In this document: in pieces, positions 45,770-57,945 of the stretch | How positions within the stretch are numbered: position 1 is the first letter of the stretch | Layout: each line of letters opens with the position of its first letter | Source: Euphorbia lathyris | Lineage: Eukaryota > Streptophyta > Magnoliopsida > Malpighiales > Euphorbiaceae | Assembly: GCF_963576675.1 (NCBI RefSeq) | Contig: NC_088911.1 | Span: forward strand, 77,715,256-77,779,255 | Reading direction: 5' to 3' | DNA length: 64,000 nt | Made by a program: the position numbers and the translations under genes | Notes under the pieces: model-generated | Told to the model about the DNA's origin: nothing | Seen by the model: the letters and a program-made list of their open reading frames with translations, nothing else | Database searches by the model: none

Positions 45770-46210
45770 ACATTGTTGGAACAAAAAATATCTGAAAAAA
45801 TAGCCTTTTGAACTACCGAATGAGCTAATCCAATTATAGAACCTATGAACCAACCGAAAAGAAACGGACTTGAAACCAGTAGACAACTACAAATATCAGA
45901 AATAATAACATTGATAACCCGAAAACTACTTAATAGGTTTGATGAATAAAGAAAATCACCTTCCAAGTCAACTTTAGATACCCTCTTTTCAAGACCAAGC
46001 AAAACACCATCTCACATAGCAAGAGTTTCAACCATCAAACAACTAGAAGACAGTGAATACTTGCGACCGGGCATGGTAAAACAGCACCTTTATAATCACA
46101 AGCCACCATATCACCCCTTTCTTCCAGATATTGTTCAATAAAACCCTATCAAGCATTGAATTTTATCCAACCAAAACAAGGCTTTGACCAAAACATATTC
46201 AACTAAAATC
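45770..46210 (-). pseudogene. LINE RNase H remnant between the two host genes
   Basis: Minus-strand pieces read KPCFGWIKFNA, then MVETLAM followed by DGVLLGLEKRVSKVDLEGDF, and a C-terminal block FGWFIGSIIGLAHSVVQKAI. The pattern (GWIKFNxDG..., AEALAxxxG...E.D, NxxAHxLAK) is that of the RNase H domain at the end of plant LINE ORF2. Frameshifts and stops interrupt it. Confidence 0.6.
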
Positions 46211-46823
46211 AGGCTTGCACCAGGAGAGAAATTGACGATTATCAGATCATTAGCAGCCTGGGGGGATTAAGACTCGCAGTCTTGAAGGATAGAGAATAAG
46301 AGCCAAAATCACCCTTACAGTGTACATGATAAACTATTATTAAAACTGTATCAATTATCAAATTTTAAAAAATACTATAATAATACAGATGTCAAATGTA
46401 CCAAAGTTAAAATATAAAGTAACAAAATGATAAATTTTAGTAAGTAAAAAAGAATTGTTTTTTTTTTTTACTTTCTCATACTATCGCACTTCAAATAATT
46501 AATTAGCGAGAGCAATGACATTAATCATCTCTGACTATCTCTGTTTTGGTGAACAGAAGGTTGAAGTAGAAAAGCTACCTAGAATGAGAAGTTTCATCAA
46601 GATCATGAGGAGAAGATACCATGAGATTCATTTGAGAAAACAATTGCCGTCTAACTACATTTATTGTCAATCCCCAACAAAATGTTTGCGAATAATCAAA
46701 TGTCAAAATCAGGAAGTGAACAATCAGTAGTTATATTTACATTTGATGAGGCAAAAGTTGTTGGATGATTGAAGAACAAAGCATCCATAGCTAAGAGAAT
46801 ATTGATTGAAAACGGACACCAAC

Positions 46824-48691
46824 TTATGCAGCAGGCGGCCAGTACTCATGATCTTTGGACGTATCACGGGCAGCTGGAGGCAGCCACATAGGTATCATAC
46901 CATAGCTCGGAAAAACAGCTAACTTATTCATCCCAGCTTGATAGGCTGTTGGATGGGTTGGCATGAATCCAGGTGGTCCAACTGCCATTATCTTCAATTG
47001 TTGCTCCATCCTTTCTTTATCTGCCTTTAGGGAGAGTTTCTCTTCGCGAAGTTCATTTTTCTCAGTCTGTTGCAAGGCCAAAAAATTTAGAGAGCTAGAA
47101 CTTGAAGGAATATCAGTCATCACGACGACTCGAAATCAATTTCATTGTATATTTCATCAGTATCATATTTGTATGCAACAAAGAATATGGTCTGGAATAC
47201 TACCTTCAGGTTTTTAATTTCTTCTACTAGCTTTTCATTTGTTTCTTTGAGCTCTTGGGCTTCATTTTTCAGTTGATTCAGAACTCTAATTGCATCATCA
47301 AGTATGCCCGGTTTATCATTTCTAGCAGATCTCCCAGGTTCCAAAACAGAGTTCAAATCCTGAAACCTGCCGTCATTGTATATTCATCTAGTCAAAATGT
47401 ATTTATATACTAATTTCTAGGAACAAACCAAAGCTTCAACAACTGCAACAAGGTGCTTAGACACTAATCTTCTATGCATTTATAAATCAAAATGTTCTCT
47501 TTAGAAGCAAACAAGGCCATGACATGAATAAAGAATGTGATCCATAAGAAGCATGCCTGTCATTCAATTTCTCCCTCCGCAACTTCTCACGACAAGCCTT
47601 AGTCGTGGAAGTTGCTTTGCTGCAAGAATCAGTGCGTCCCCTGTATATTGTTAACAGAAACAAAATTAGATACAAGGCCCGCTAATACAATAACATGGAT
47701 GCAAAAATTCATCATAAGCAACATAGAATGTGGGAAGAATTGGTTCATTCACTAAGGACAAATCAAAGTCAGTCTGTGCATAACTTACTTACAAGTTTTC
47801 TTCTTGCTAGAACAACAGGAATCAACTTCATTTTATAAAAGGGTAAAGTTCACAAACTAATCTGAAGAAGATGGAGTTAAAGGAGATGTGAGAACCCATG
47901 TATGGATGCAGCTTCTAAAGGTTATGCATATTTTACCATCTCTGAATATTTAAAAGACGACTAAAAGTTGTCCTTTTACATATTAACAGTCAATTAAAAA
48001 TCTATACTTAGCATATAAATCAAGCAGTCACAGAAACAAATCTATGCATAATGATAAATTGATAATCAGAATGCTACTCTTGGCTGAGAAATTTCAAATT
48101 TCATATATGAAAAGTACAATGAATGAAGATAATAATAAACAACATATATAGCTGTTATTCAACAGAACTTGGAAAAAAAGTTGTTAAAACTCATATAATA
48201 AATCATCATAAGCAAATAGAGGAATATGCTCCAAAGAAAATCCAATCATGTTGAGCTCGAAAATCAAGGACAGAAAAGTATACCTCTTTCGCGAGCTCTG
48301 GTTTTCATGCGATAAAACTCCACCAGATGAAAAATCAATGTCCACGCCACCACTGCAGATATTTAATATGTCAAAAAAATTCAAAAACTTGACTCAAAGC
48401 AATTCTTAAAAGTAAGCACAAGGGAGTTTAAAAGAAACCCCTAATTCAATCCCACGAAACGAAAATATTGGGTTAGAGCACATGGATTAATCAAATTACA
48501 AGCAATCGAATAGAAGGTTGATGAAATGGAAAAGTGATTGCTGAAAATTAACAACCTTGGAAAGGAAAAGAGAAGCAATGAAATTACCTGTGAGTATTAT
48601 TCGGCCATAGGAAATCAGAAGAGGTTGTGGTTTCCTCGATGAAGTCGTAATCAAGAAAATCCCAGCAAGAACCTTCCTCCAACGAATCCAT
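46824..48691 (-). CDS. bHLH transcription factor, subgroup IVc (bHLH34/bHLH104/ILR3-like)
   Basis: Five exons on the minus strand, 48588-48691, 48284-48352, 47557-47640, 47204-47366 and 46824-47066, join to 220 residues. The basic region is KACREKLRREKLND (about 72-86), helix-loop-helix through NDKPGILDDAIRVLNQLK, then a long leucine-zipper-like coiled coil (TEKNELREEKLSLKADKERM). The C-terminus FPSYGMIPMW...HEYWPPAA matches the bHLH34/bHLH104 type. Subgroup IVc proteins activate iron-deficiency genes such as subgroup Ib bHLH and PYE and are controlled by BTS-type E3 ligases; this role is from the family. Intron 3, inside the bHLH, has a GC donor (GACAG/GCATGC). Start chosen as the first ATG before the conserved acidic N-terminus. 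Confidence 0.93.
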
Positions 48692-48862
48692 ATCTATGGA
48701 TTTGGGTATGCGAAATTGGAAATGAGTCGATTCAGTTACAGATTTTTGTTTCAAAAATAACAAGGAAGATAGTATGAGGTTGGGAACTGAGGAAATTGAA
48801 TTTTGGGAAGGGAGGAAACAGCAGAGGCTAGGTTAGAAAAAAGAGGTCCAATAGATATGGAG

Positions 48863-48868
48863 CACGTG
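48863..48868. promoter_or_regulatory. G-box upstream of the bHLH gene
   Basis: CACGTG lies 172 bp upstream of the bHLH start codon. G-boxes are bound by bHLH and bZIP factors, so cross- or autoregulation is possible but not shown. Confidence 0.5.
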
Positions 48869-48930
48869 GAAGAATAAAACATGATTGGTTTTGCGCGCCG
48901 CCGCGTCGCGTTTTAAGGACCGAACGTAGT

Positions 48931-48950
48931 GAGCACTATATATTGTGCTC
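48931..48950. promoter_or_regulatory. inverted repeat with TATA core upstream of the bHLH gene
   Basis: GAGCAC at 48931-48936 and GTGCTC at 48945-48950 flank TATATATT. The element is 240 bp upstream of the start codon, next to an unusually GC-rich patch (CGCGCCGCCGCGTCGCG, about 48894-48910). Confidence 0.45.
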
Positions 48951-49495
48951 TCCAATGGTGCATCAGAGGCTATGGTCATAATGGGGCTGCGCCAACCCAT
49001 AATTACTCACCTATTAACTGGTTGACCTTGCCACTTGTAAAATTTTGTTTCTTAAAAATATCCTCATTTGAGGGATTCTGATATGTCTTTAAAAAGAATA
49101 TATTTGCATCCACTCAACAATATAATCTACTTGATGGAGATAGAAAAACTATAATCCCATTTATTTTGCTGATTCTTTTAAATATATATACATCAAATAA
49201 CTTTCATTTTTTAAAAGATACTTCCTCTATTTTTTTTTTTTTTATATAAGTCATTCTAATATTTCATATAAATTAAAAAATATATTAATTAATTAAAAAA
49301 AATTCTCTCATATCACTATTAGGGAATAAGCATTGGAATATTAAAAAACACATATACCAATATAAAAAATTTTAATATTTATTTGGACCAAAAAACTAAA
49401 CTAAAAATTCTTGAAATCCTAGAATAACTTATATTTGACGAAAAACTAATTTGCTAGAATGACCTATATAAGTGAATAGAATGAGTATTTATTTT

Positions 49496-50603
49496 GAGTT
49501 GTATATAACATTTACATTGTTTCCCATTTTGATGTACAAATTTCATTTTTACACACAAAATTGTACGAACTTATAGTGACATCTCACTAAAGTGTACAAC
49601 AGGTAAAAGTGACCGTTCAACCCAGTCAAACTGCCACATCACCAATTTTTAACTCAATTTTAATAAAAAAAATGGGATCCACCATCTTCTTCAACCTTAT
49701 ATTTTCATCCTCGTTTTCTCTCTCCTACATTTTCCTTTTACAAACATCACTCCTCTCTCTAATTCTCATGTTCTATCTCTAACTCTCCTCTCTCTCTAAT
49801 TCTATCTTTCTCTCTCTAAGTTATATTAAACTATGTGATGTTATCTGTTAATTTTACATGGCAATGTTATTACTGATATTAGTGCCGTTTGATACTTATA
49901 AATTGACTATGAAATATTAATTAACGCAATTGCAGCTGGTGACCCCAAAACATCAAAATATGCTTCCTTTCACATCCACCACATCAAGATAAAATTCAAT
50001 CCATCAACTTGAAAGCGAGTCACTATTCTAGAGATAGGATAGATGTAATACACACAAACACATAACACGTGAGTCACTATTCTCCTCATATCTGTTATCC
50101 TTCATATCATCATCATTTGTGTGCTGAGAAATGCTTCTTCATTTCCATCTCCGATCATCAATGGTCACCATGCTAACTATAATTGTTTTTATAATGATAA
50201 ATAAGCAGGATTTTAATCTTAATAATAATTACGTTATCTTCGTGTAGATATGCTCCAACTTATGCCTTGAGTTAGAGAGAGAAAGATAGAATTAGAGAGA
50301 GAGGAGCATTAGAGAGAGAAAGAGAGAGATGGGAGAGTTAGAGAGAGAAGTGATGCTTGCAAAAGAAAATGGAGGAGAGAGAAAATGAGGATGAAAATAT
50401 AAGGTTGAAGAAGATGGTAGGTCTCGCTTTTTTATTAAAAATTGGTGATGTGTCAGTTTGACTGGGTTGACCGATCATTTTACATGTTGTACACTTTAGT
50501 GAGAGGTCACCATAAGTTCATACAGTTTTGTGTGTATAAATGAAAGTTGTACACCAAAATGTGAAATGGTGTAAATATTGTACACCACGTATGCAATTTA
50601 CCC
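49496..50603. mobile_element. Mutator-like foldback element, copy M1
   Basis: Two arms of roughly 300 bp are inverted copies. Each runs from TTTAC-type sequence through TGTACACTTTAGTGAGAGGT and CAGTTTGACTGGGTTGACCG, then into CT-rich (left) or GA-rich (right) tracts. The right end is the family terminus GCAATTTACCC. The left end has lost about 15 bp, so no duplication can be read. No protein is encoded in the 0.4 kb centre. Confidence 0.75.
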
Positions 50604-50819
50604 ATTAAATATATCTTATCTAAGTATCATAACATTTATAAATATAATAAATAAATAGAAAATTAGATGAGGAGCCTTAACTATGAATAAACCACAATCA
50701 TAACTATCTGAATAAGAATACTTGTAGTTAGTCATCTAAGAAGTATCATATGTTTAAAATATTTTAATTTTTTTCTCAAAGTAAGATATGTAATTGATTT
50801 TTTTGTATCTTTTCTCATA

Positions 50820-53500
50820 GTTGTCGTGAGAGCGAGGGTTTTACTCTCCGTTCTTGAGAGTTTTTGTTTTGATATCATGTTTCCCTTTGCTTGAGCATGT
50901 TAATTATGGAATTTGGAAGACATGTTGGCTAATCTTTCACTCCAAGAGGATAAGGCGGAGGAGGTGGTGCTGGAAACTGATAAGAGGACAATTGTTATCA
51001 CCGTTGTTGTGAGAGCTAGGGTTTTTCTCCCCGCCCTTGAGATTTTTTCTATCAATTTCATGTTTCCCTTTGCTTGAGCGTGCTAATTATGGAACTTGGA
51101 AGACATGTTGGCTAATCTTTCAATCTAAGAGGATAAGGCGGAGGTGGTGGTGCTGGAAAATAATTCTGTTAAGAGGACAATGTTGGAGTTTATAAAGTGT
51201 CCTAAAAATAATTGTTTTAGGATATAAATATTAATGAATAAATTGTTTATTTAATCATTTGTTTAGTCAGATATATAATATTAAAATGTAACTATATATA
51301 TAGGCACAAATCTTTCATTAAGAAAGTAATCCCAAGTTTGTTTAAGTAATTATAAAGTGTTCATACAAGAATGAAGTGAGAATGTACTTTAAAATAAGAT
51401 CAATAAACTTAAAATCAACCCAAGTCAAGTAATATGTTATAAGGGTTGGCATATCACTGTTGAGACTTGCATGTAACAATGTTTTCTGTCGAGACAGAAA
51501 GCTGATCTCACAAGCTTTAGATATTTAGATATCTAGACAGTTACATGGATCCGGTGAAGGAGTTTAGTAGGATTGGGACCCGACTTGAGATAACAGTATG
51601 GATTAATTTATCTAAATATGTCAATTGTTCATCTCATTGGTATTAGTAGGTATAACTAATCCTCAGACTCAAACATTCGATTAAGTAGTGATTCTATATT
51701 ATGGAGTGTGATACTTTGATTCTGTGCGAGCACGATCCACTACAGGTGAGAGCCTGGGGTGTGTGAGAGCATGGTTGGGTATCACATAAAGTAATTGCAG
51801 AATAGTTAATATCGGATTGAGCATTCGTCATTCCTGATAAATGGGAGATATATCCAAATGGCCGCTTGTGGTGAATTAACTGAAATCCTTGCAAGGTGAT
51901 AGAGTTAAGAGTAGAAATAGATATTTCACTTAACTTATCTTTCAGAGTGAATTCAACCTGTACAAGTAAAACGGACTCTTCGTTATATGTAACCTTGACA
52001 CGTTCCATGGTTATAAGGAATTGACCAATAGGATATAGTTGATGAAGGATCGTATTATATTGTACCTAATGCAGAAAGGTTAAACGTCAGTTATCAACCT
52101 GACTTCTTAATTGCCCTGGGGGAATATCATAGGTTCTGCTAGTAACAACTCGCGACAGTATTCCGTTATATATATGTTGGAATTAATCATGATGAATTAA
52201 TTTCAAAGGATATATACGGCTAGTAGCAATAAAGGACCTAATGGGTCGCATATGGGACTTGGAACCAGATGACAAAAATGTAATTAGTGAGACACTAATA
52301 TATGGGTTGAAATTTGTAATTAAATTAGGGATAAATTAATTTGATCAATAATTATAAATTAGATTATAATTGTGAATTAAATTAATAATGATTATCTGAT
52401 AATTAAATTACTAATTTGATTAGTGATATTATCTAAATATAATTAATTATTATTTAGATAATAATAATAAGTGTTTATTTAATTATCTAATTAGTAATTC
52501 TATTCCGAATAAGATTCTAATTAATTAATTAACTAATACAACTAGGATTAGGGTTTTGAGAAGTCTATAAATAGACTCCGTAGGCCCTATATTTCGACAC
52601 ACTCAATAGAAGAGGAAGAGGAATCGTTCCGTCTCCGTCTCGGCTAATTTACATTATTTCTTACTCTCTCTCTCTTTGATCTCGTATCGATTCTGTTAGA
52701 GACAATCATTGCGATTGTTTATTATTAAGGTTGATTACTGATAAGTTATTGTTTTCTTTGTTGAACAAATCGTTCGTGGCTCACGGATTAAATATAAGAA
52801 GTTGTGGGAACTTCGTTTGCAACTGTAGATAGTTCTTCAGAAAAGGTATTTCATTATATCCCTCTTTATATGAAATAACAATTAACAGATCTTGGAAAAG
52901 GGAAATAGATAAAATTTTATTATTCTGCTACGCCTAGGCTTGTCTATTTTCCTACAGATAATTAGTATCACCATTGTTGTGAGAGTTAGGGTTTTTTCTC
53001 CCCGTCCTTGAGAGTTTTTTATATTGATTTCATGTTTCCCTTTGCTTGAGCGTGCTAACTATGGAACTTGGAAGATACGTTGGCTAACCTTTCACTCCAA
53101 GAGGATGACACAAAAGAGGTGGTGCTAGAAAATAATCCTGATAAAAGGACAACGGTTATCATTGATCACTGTCTAGTGATTTCTGTTCTTAATGATCGAT
53201 ATGTGCATTTTGCCTCGATGCAACACTCGTTGGGTAGCATATGTTGACCTGGAAAGGGATTGTGTACCCATCAAATACCGAACTAACCTTTTCATTTTCA
53301 ATTTTTCCATATGGTTGATGTGAATGGAGTTCTAAATGGTGGAACATGGGTTTTTGATAGCCACCTTCTAATTCAATAGAAGTTGAAGAGTGGATATGAT
53401 CCAAATACAATGGAGTTTTCTTCAATTATTATTTGGCTACAAATCTACAACCTTCCAATGGGTTATATGTTGTTGGCTATGGGTTAGTAGTTAGGGGGAT
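50820..53500 (+). pseudogene. LINE ORF1 (DUF4283) fragment with a tandemly repeated 5' end
   Basis: A unit of about 180 bp beginning GTTGTGAGAG and containing CATGTTTCCCTTTGCTTGAG and DMLANLSLQEDKAEEVVLE occurs three times: 50820-51004, 51005-51180 (interrupted by the solo LTR) and 52972-53150. After the last copy the frame runs into a DUF4283 domain: DHCLVISVLNDRYVHFASMQ, FHFQFFHMVDVNGVLNGGTW and IIIWLQIYNLPMGYM (to about 53470). Stops are present. This is a dead LINE 5' end. Confidence 0.75.
51181..52956 (+). mobile_element. solo LTR, 1.78 kb
   Basis: It begins TGTTGGAGTTTATAAAGTG and ends CTTGTCTATTTTCCTACA. Flanking 5-mers are GACAA (51176-51180) and GATAA (52957-52961), a duplication with one change. 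A second, inverted member of the same family starts at 63127. The long LTR and TGTTGGA start recall Angela-type copia LTRs, but that lineage call is weak. No internal sequence is present. Confidence 0.8.
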
Positions 53501-53504
53501 TTAT

Positions 53505-53707
53505 GGGGAAATTTGAAGCCTAATGTTGATGCTTCTTGTCATCCAAACATCAGTACAATCGGCTTGGGGGTATTTGTGGATCATATGGGTCTATTTAGTA
53601 GTGTCTTTTCCAATCCTAAAATGGAATGCTTCTCTCTAAGAATTGTTGAACCTCTTTTATCTAAAAAGATAGTACTATACTTGAAACAAACAATGCATGA
53701 ATCATAA
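53505..53707 (+). pseudogene. LINE RNase H remnant fused to the DUF4283 fragment
   Basis: The frame reads KPNVDASCHPNISTIGLGVF then VDHMGLFSSVFSNPKMECFS, the start of a LINE RNase H domain (K.NVDGA...GIG.V..D..G). In a normal LINE this lies about 4 kb downstream of DUF4283, so ORF1 and the end of ORF2 have been joined by a large internal deletion. Confidence 0.65.
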
Positions 53708-53709
53708 TT

Positions 53710-54116
53710 CATAAGTAACCTATCAATTTATGAAATCTAAAAATAAATAAAAAATTATCCAAATATAAAAAATTAAACATCTAAAAAAATTCGTATAAAT
53801 ATATAATTTTAAGAATAGACATGAGACATTCTTATGGGGACATGGTATGGGGATATAGATCACCATGTGATGGGATAGAGGTCCCCGCCTCTAGGCAATT
53901 TTTTCCATCCGATATGGTAATAATTGAATGGGCTAAACGTTTGGATTTCGGTTAAGGCATGAATCTAGCATTTGGGTCCAAGCCTATGAAAGAATACATT
54001 AGGTTATATAATGGATGAATAAAGCTTCGGTTAGGAGTTTCCTCAAGGGACACGTGAACCAATAATCACTCTAGATCCCAAAGGCATGCTCCGCCAACTC
54101 ATATTTGACACAAAAC
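53710..54116. other. gene-free region
   Basis: AT-rich sequence between the LINE remnant and element M2. I see nothing in it. Confidence 0.5.
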
Positions 54117-54230
54117 AGAAAGATAGGGTAAATTATATACATGGTGTATAATCTTTACCTGTTATCACACTTTGGTGTATAACCTTCAATTTTGCACACT
54201 AAAATGTACAAACTTCAGGTGACCTCCCAC

Positions 54231-54953
54231 TAGGGGTGGGCAAAAAAACCGATCAAACCAGTAACCGAACCAAAAACCGGTAATTCGAACCGAAAAAGAC
54301 GGTTAACTGAACCGATGATTTTCTTAATGGTTAAAAAAATATATAGGTACCGGTTTCGATTTCGAGTTAGAGTTTCAAAAACCACGGTTAACGGTTAACC
54401 GAACCTTTTAATAAATATAATTTTTTAAAAAAAAAATTAATATATAATTATATAACATATAAGATTAAAAAAAAAAGTCTTTAACATAGATTATAACATA
54501 TATTAATATAAATATATAACATAGATTGTACTTGAATGTAAACTTGATGGATTAATGTTGTAATAAGTACTTTGACGAAATATTATTTACATTTCTTTAT
54601 GTTTTAAATTGTAAACTTGATGGATTATTTTTTTAGTTCGGTACTTATGTTTGAATTATGAACTTTTATATGAATTCATTTCGTTTGAATTTTTAAAATT
54701 ATGTTATTTTAATATTCTTTAAAAATTTAGGTTTGGGTAAAAGTTATGGTTAACCGTTGATTTTTAGTTAACTGGTGAGAATTGGTTAAAAACCGTTAAC
54801 TGAAAAACCTAACCGAAATTAATGGTTAACCGGTTGTATGGTTAACCGATTGATATGGACCGGTTTCGGTTTGGATGGTTAAAAAACCATTGATAACGTT
54901 TCGGTTAATTTTTTTGCCTAATGGACTGGTTAACCGAACCGTGCCCACCCCTA
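54231..54953. mobile_element. hAT-type MITE rich in GGTTAACCG palindromes
   Basis: Terminal inverted repeat TAGGGGTGGGCA / GTGCCCACCCCTA, typical of hAT elements. Flanking 8-mers CCTCCCAC (54223-54230) and TCTCCCAC (54954-54961) agree at 7 of 8. Many GGTTAACCG, AACCGG and CGGTT motifs crowd both subterminal regions. No coding capacity. Confidence 0.9.
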
Positions 54954-56033
54954 TCTCCCACTAAAGTATATAGCCGTTTTTTATGACCGGTCAACACAGG
55001 TCAACGCTGCCACATCAGCAATTTGACTATTCTAAAAGTCAAAAATTGACACCCTATTATGAAATTACTAAAATAGTCTTGTCACCTTCCTTTGCAACTC
55101 CTCTCTCACTCTTTTCCTTTCACTCTCTAGATCCTCTCTCCTTAACTCATCTCTCTCTCATATTTATCTATCTAACAACTCTCTCTAAGTTTCTCTCTCT
55201 CAAATCCTTGCTGACTATGGAAACATTGGTTGCTTCCCCAAACACAGAACCCGATTTAGCGTGATTTTCTTCTCAATGATGCATTTGATCAGCAGCATGA
55301 AAAAAAACAGGGACCTCGAGGTGCTTTTTAAAATTATAAACCCTCTCTTTCAATTTACAAACCCTCAGCAGTCACCACTTCTTCCACTTCCCTGCCTTGC
55401 TTCCAATTTCCCAACTGGCAAATCGGCGCCGATAATCTTCAGTTATAACCGGCTTTCCTAACCTTTACTGGTCCTTCCCTGAGCTCCTTCAGTATATCAG
55501 TTCCTTACCTCTATCGCTCTTTTCTTCGTTGATTCTTTCTATTGTTGCTGGATAAATCCACTCCTCCTTCACCGCTTCCAAATCCAAGTGGGTCTTATTA
55601 ATTTTGCTTCACACAAATTACCTGCTTTGTGTTAGGGTGTTTTGGATCAAAATTAAGAAGTGGAAGAGTTTAGCCAATGTCTGCATCGTTTTGTTTTTGA
55701 TATAGTCGGTGGATTGCACGGTGTTGGTGTTAGGGTTTTTTTGGGATCAAAATTAGGAAATTCCCCAGCATATTGTGTTAGGGCCTTTCTTCCATCACTA
55801 ATCCATGATCTAGGATCTAAAGATTTATCTGTTGTCTGCTTTCATGATTTATTCAAAGGGTTTATTCTTATGCTTGACAGCCTTTACTCTTTTAGTGAGT
55901 TGAAGAAACCATATTTAAGAGAGAGAGTTGAAGAAACCCAGATTTTAGAGAGGGAAAGGGAGAGAGAAGTTGCAGAAAAATGAAAAAATTGCAAAGAGAG
56001 AGAGGGGAGAGAGGTTTTAGAGAGATAATGTTG

Positions 56034-57339
56034 GGGGTAAATTATATACGTGGTGTACAACATTTACCCCAAATCACACTTTGGTATACACGCCCAAAAT
56101 TTTGTCACACTAAACCGTACGAACTTCAGGTGACCTCCCACTGAAGTGTACAATCGATTTTTGTGACTGGTCAACGCTGGTCAACTATGCCACGTCAGCA
56201 TTTTTCATTGTATAATTAAAAAAAGTAGGACCCACTTTTTATGGAATGACTAATATAGCCTTATTGTTTATAAATTTACTAAAATACCCTTATCTTCTTC
56301 CTTCAACCTCTCTCTCTCATTTCTCTCTCTACATCTTCTCTCTCACTCCTCTCTCAACCATTTCCCTCTCAACGTCTTCAACCCTCTCGCTACCATTAAG
56401 AATTAGAATAAAAAAAACCACATCGACCATGGCTTAATATCGATTCCTAGAGCAATATGACAGCAGTTGATGATTTACATATCTCTTAGTATTAAGCAAA
56501 TATTTAATGATGTCCTAATAGCAATTGATGAATGTTCAAAACCTTTGTTTATGTAGCATTATATTAACTGGTGGGAGCACATTATTTCCTCGATTTGCTG
56601 AGAGACTGTATGTTGATGTTCTTGCATGTGTTATTTTATACTATGAACATTTATTGACATTTGGACAATAGATTATATCAGTGGATAAAATTATAGAGAA
56701 ATGGAGCTCCGACCTCTTGTCGCAGATGAGTATCAAGTGAAGATAACTACACAAGAAAAGTAAACTCACTTTTGGAAAGTGTTAATTTGTCTCTTAATTT
56801 TCACACTGATTCTTATTTGGTGGTCTTGTGATGCTTGTCCAGTCCCATACTAGGTGTATGGAGAGGTGGGTCGCTTTTGGTGTCAAATCCTGACTTCGAA
56901 TCAATGTGTGTCAATAAGTCTAAGTATGAGGACCCTGGATCTACTCGATGTCGCAAAAGATTCTTTCAATAAATTCTCAATGGTAGAGAGAGGGTTGAAG
57001 ACGTTGAGAGAGAAATGGTATAGAGAGGAGTGAGAGAGAAGATGTAGAGAGAGAAATGGGAGAAAGGGGTTGAAGGAAGAAGATGATGGTATTTTAGTAA
57101 ATTTATAAAGAATAAGGCTATATTAGTCATTCCATAAAGAGTGAGTCCCACTTTTTTTAATTCTACAATGAAAAATGCTGACGTGGCATAGTTGACCAGC
57201 GTTGACCGGTCACAAAAACCGGTTGTACACTTTAGTGGGAGGTCACCTGAAGTTCGTACGGTTTAGTGTGACAAAATTTTGGTTGTATACCAAAGTGTGA
57301 TTTGGGGTAAAGGTTGTACACCACGTATGTAATTTACCC
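56034..57339. mobile_element. Mutator-like element M3, nested in M2
   Basis: Ends GGGGTAAATTATATACGTGG and CACGTATGTAATTTACCC, with long inverted arms (about 400 bp each, ending in CT- or GA-rich tracts). A perfect 9-bp duplication ATAATGTTG flanks it (56025-56033 and 57340-57348). The central 0.5 kb has no recognisable gene. Confidence 0.92.
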
Positions 57340-57945
57340 ATAATGTTGGACAAAATAAATTTTAGGAGAGAGAAATGAAAAATTCTTTTTATTAAGGACA
57401 TAAAAGTAACTTAATAATATGTGGGGATCATTTTTAATTTTTAAGGAGTGAAAATTGATGAGGTGTAACGTTGACCAAGTGGTTAATAGGGTTGACCGGT
57501 CACAAAAAACCGGCTGTACACTTTAGTGGAAGGTCACCTGAAGTTTGTACACTTTAGTGTGAAAAATTTAAGGTTGTACACCAAAGTGTGATAACATGTA
57601 AATGTTGTACACCATGTATGTAATTTACCCCAGAAATATATGGTTTAAAGATCAATTAAATGTTGCCACGTGTCCATGTACACACTTTCTTACATATAAA
57701 ATAGCTTGGGAATCAGAGCTAAAAGTATGTAATCACATATACATTCTCTCTTACTTAATTTCTTTCAAGTTACTTAATACTTCCTCAAGTATTCTTCTGA
57801 ATTAAGCATCAGAGAGGGTTCACCGGTCCTCTGGCCCCTTTTCTGACGGTTGTTATCATTTCAAGTTACCAGAAACAGCTAAGGGACAGATTGTAAAAAG
57901 GAAGACATCATTTGGTGTGGTGAGCATAGACATTTTTCGTATAAA

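Larger units (their letters stand above)
54126..57631. mobile_element. Mutator-like element M2, containing a hAT MITE and element M3
   Basis: Ends are GGGTAAATTATATACATGGT at the left and the inverse GTATGTAATTTACCC(C) at the right. Flanking 9-mers AGAAAGATA (54117-54125) and AGAAATATA (57632-57640) agree at 8 of 9 positions. The hAT MITE at 54231-54953 splits the left arm and M3 at 56034-57339 lies in the interior. Own sequence is about 1.46 kb. The interior (55200-56020) contains short open stretches but no recognisable domain. Confidence 0.85.

Noticed and set aside
46515..46730. Small plus-strand coding region next to the bHLH gene
   Set aside because: No family resemblance, and it lies in the expected 3' region of the minus-strand bHLH gene.
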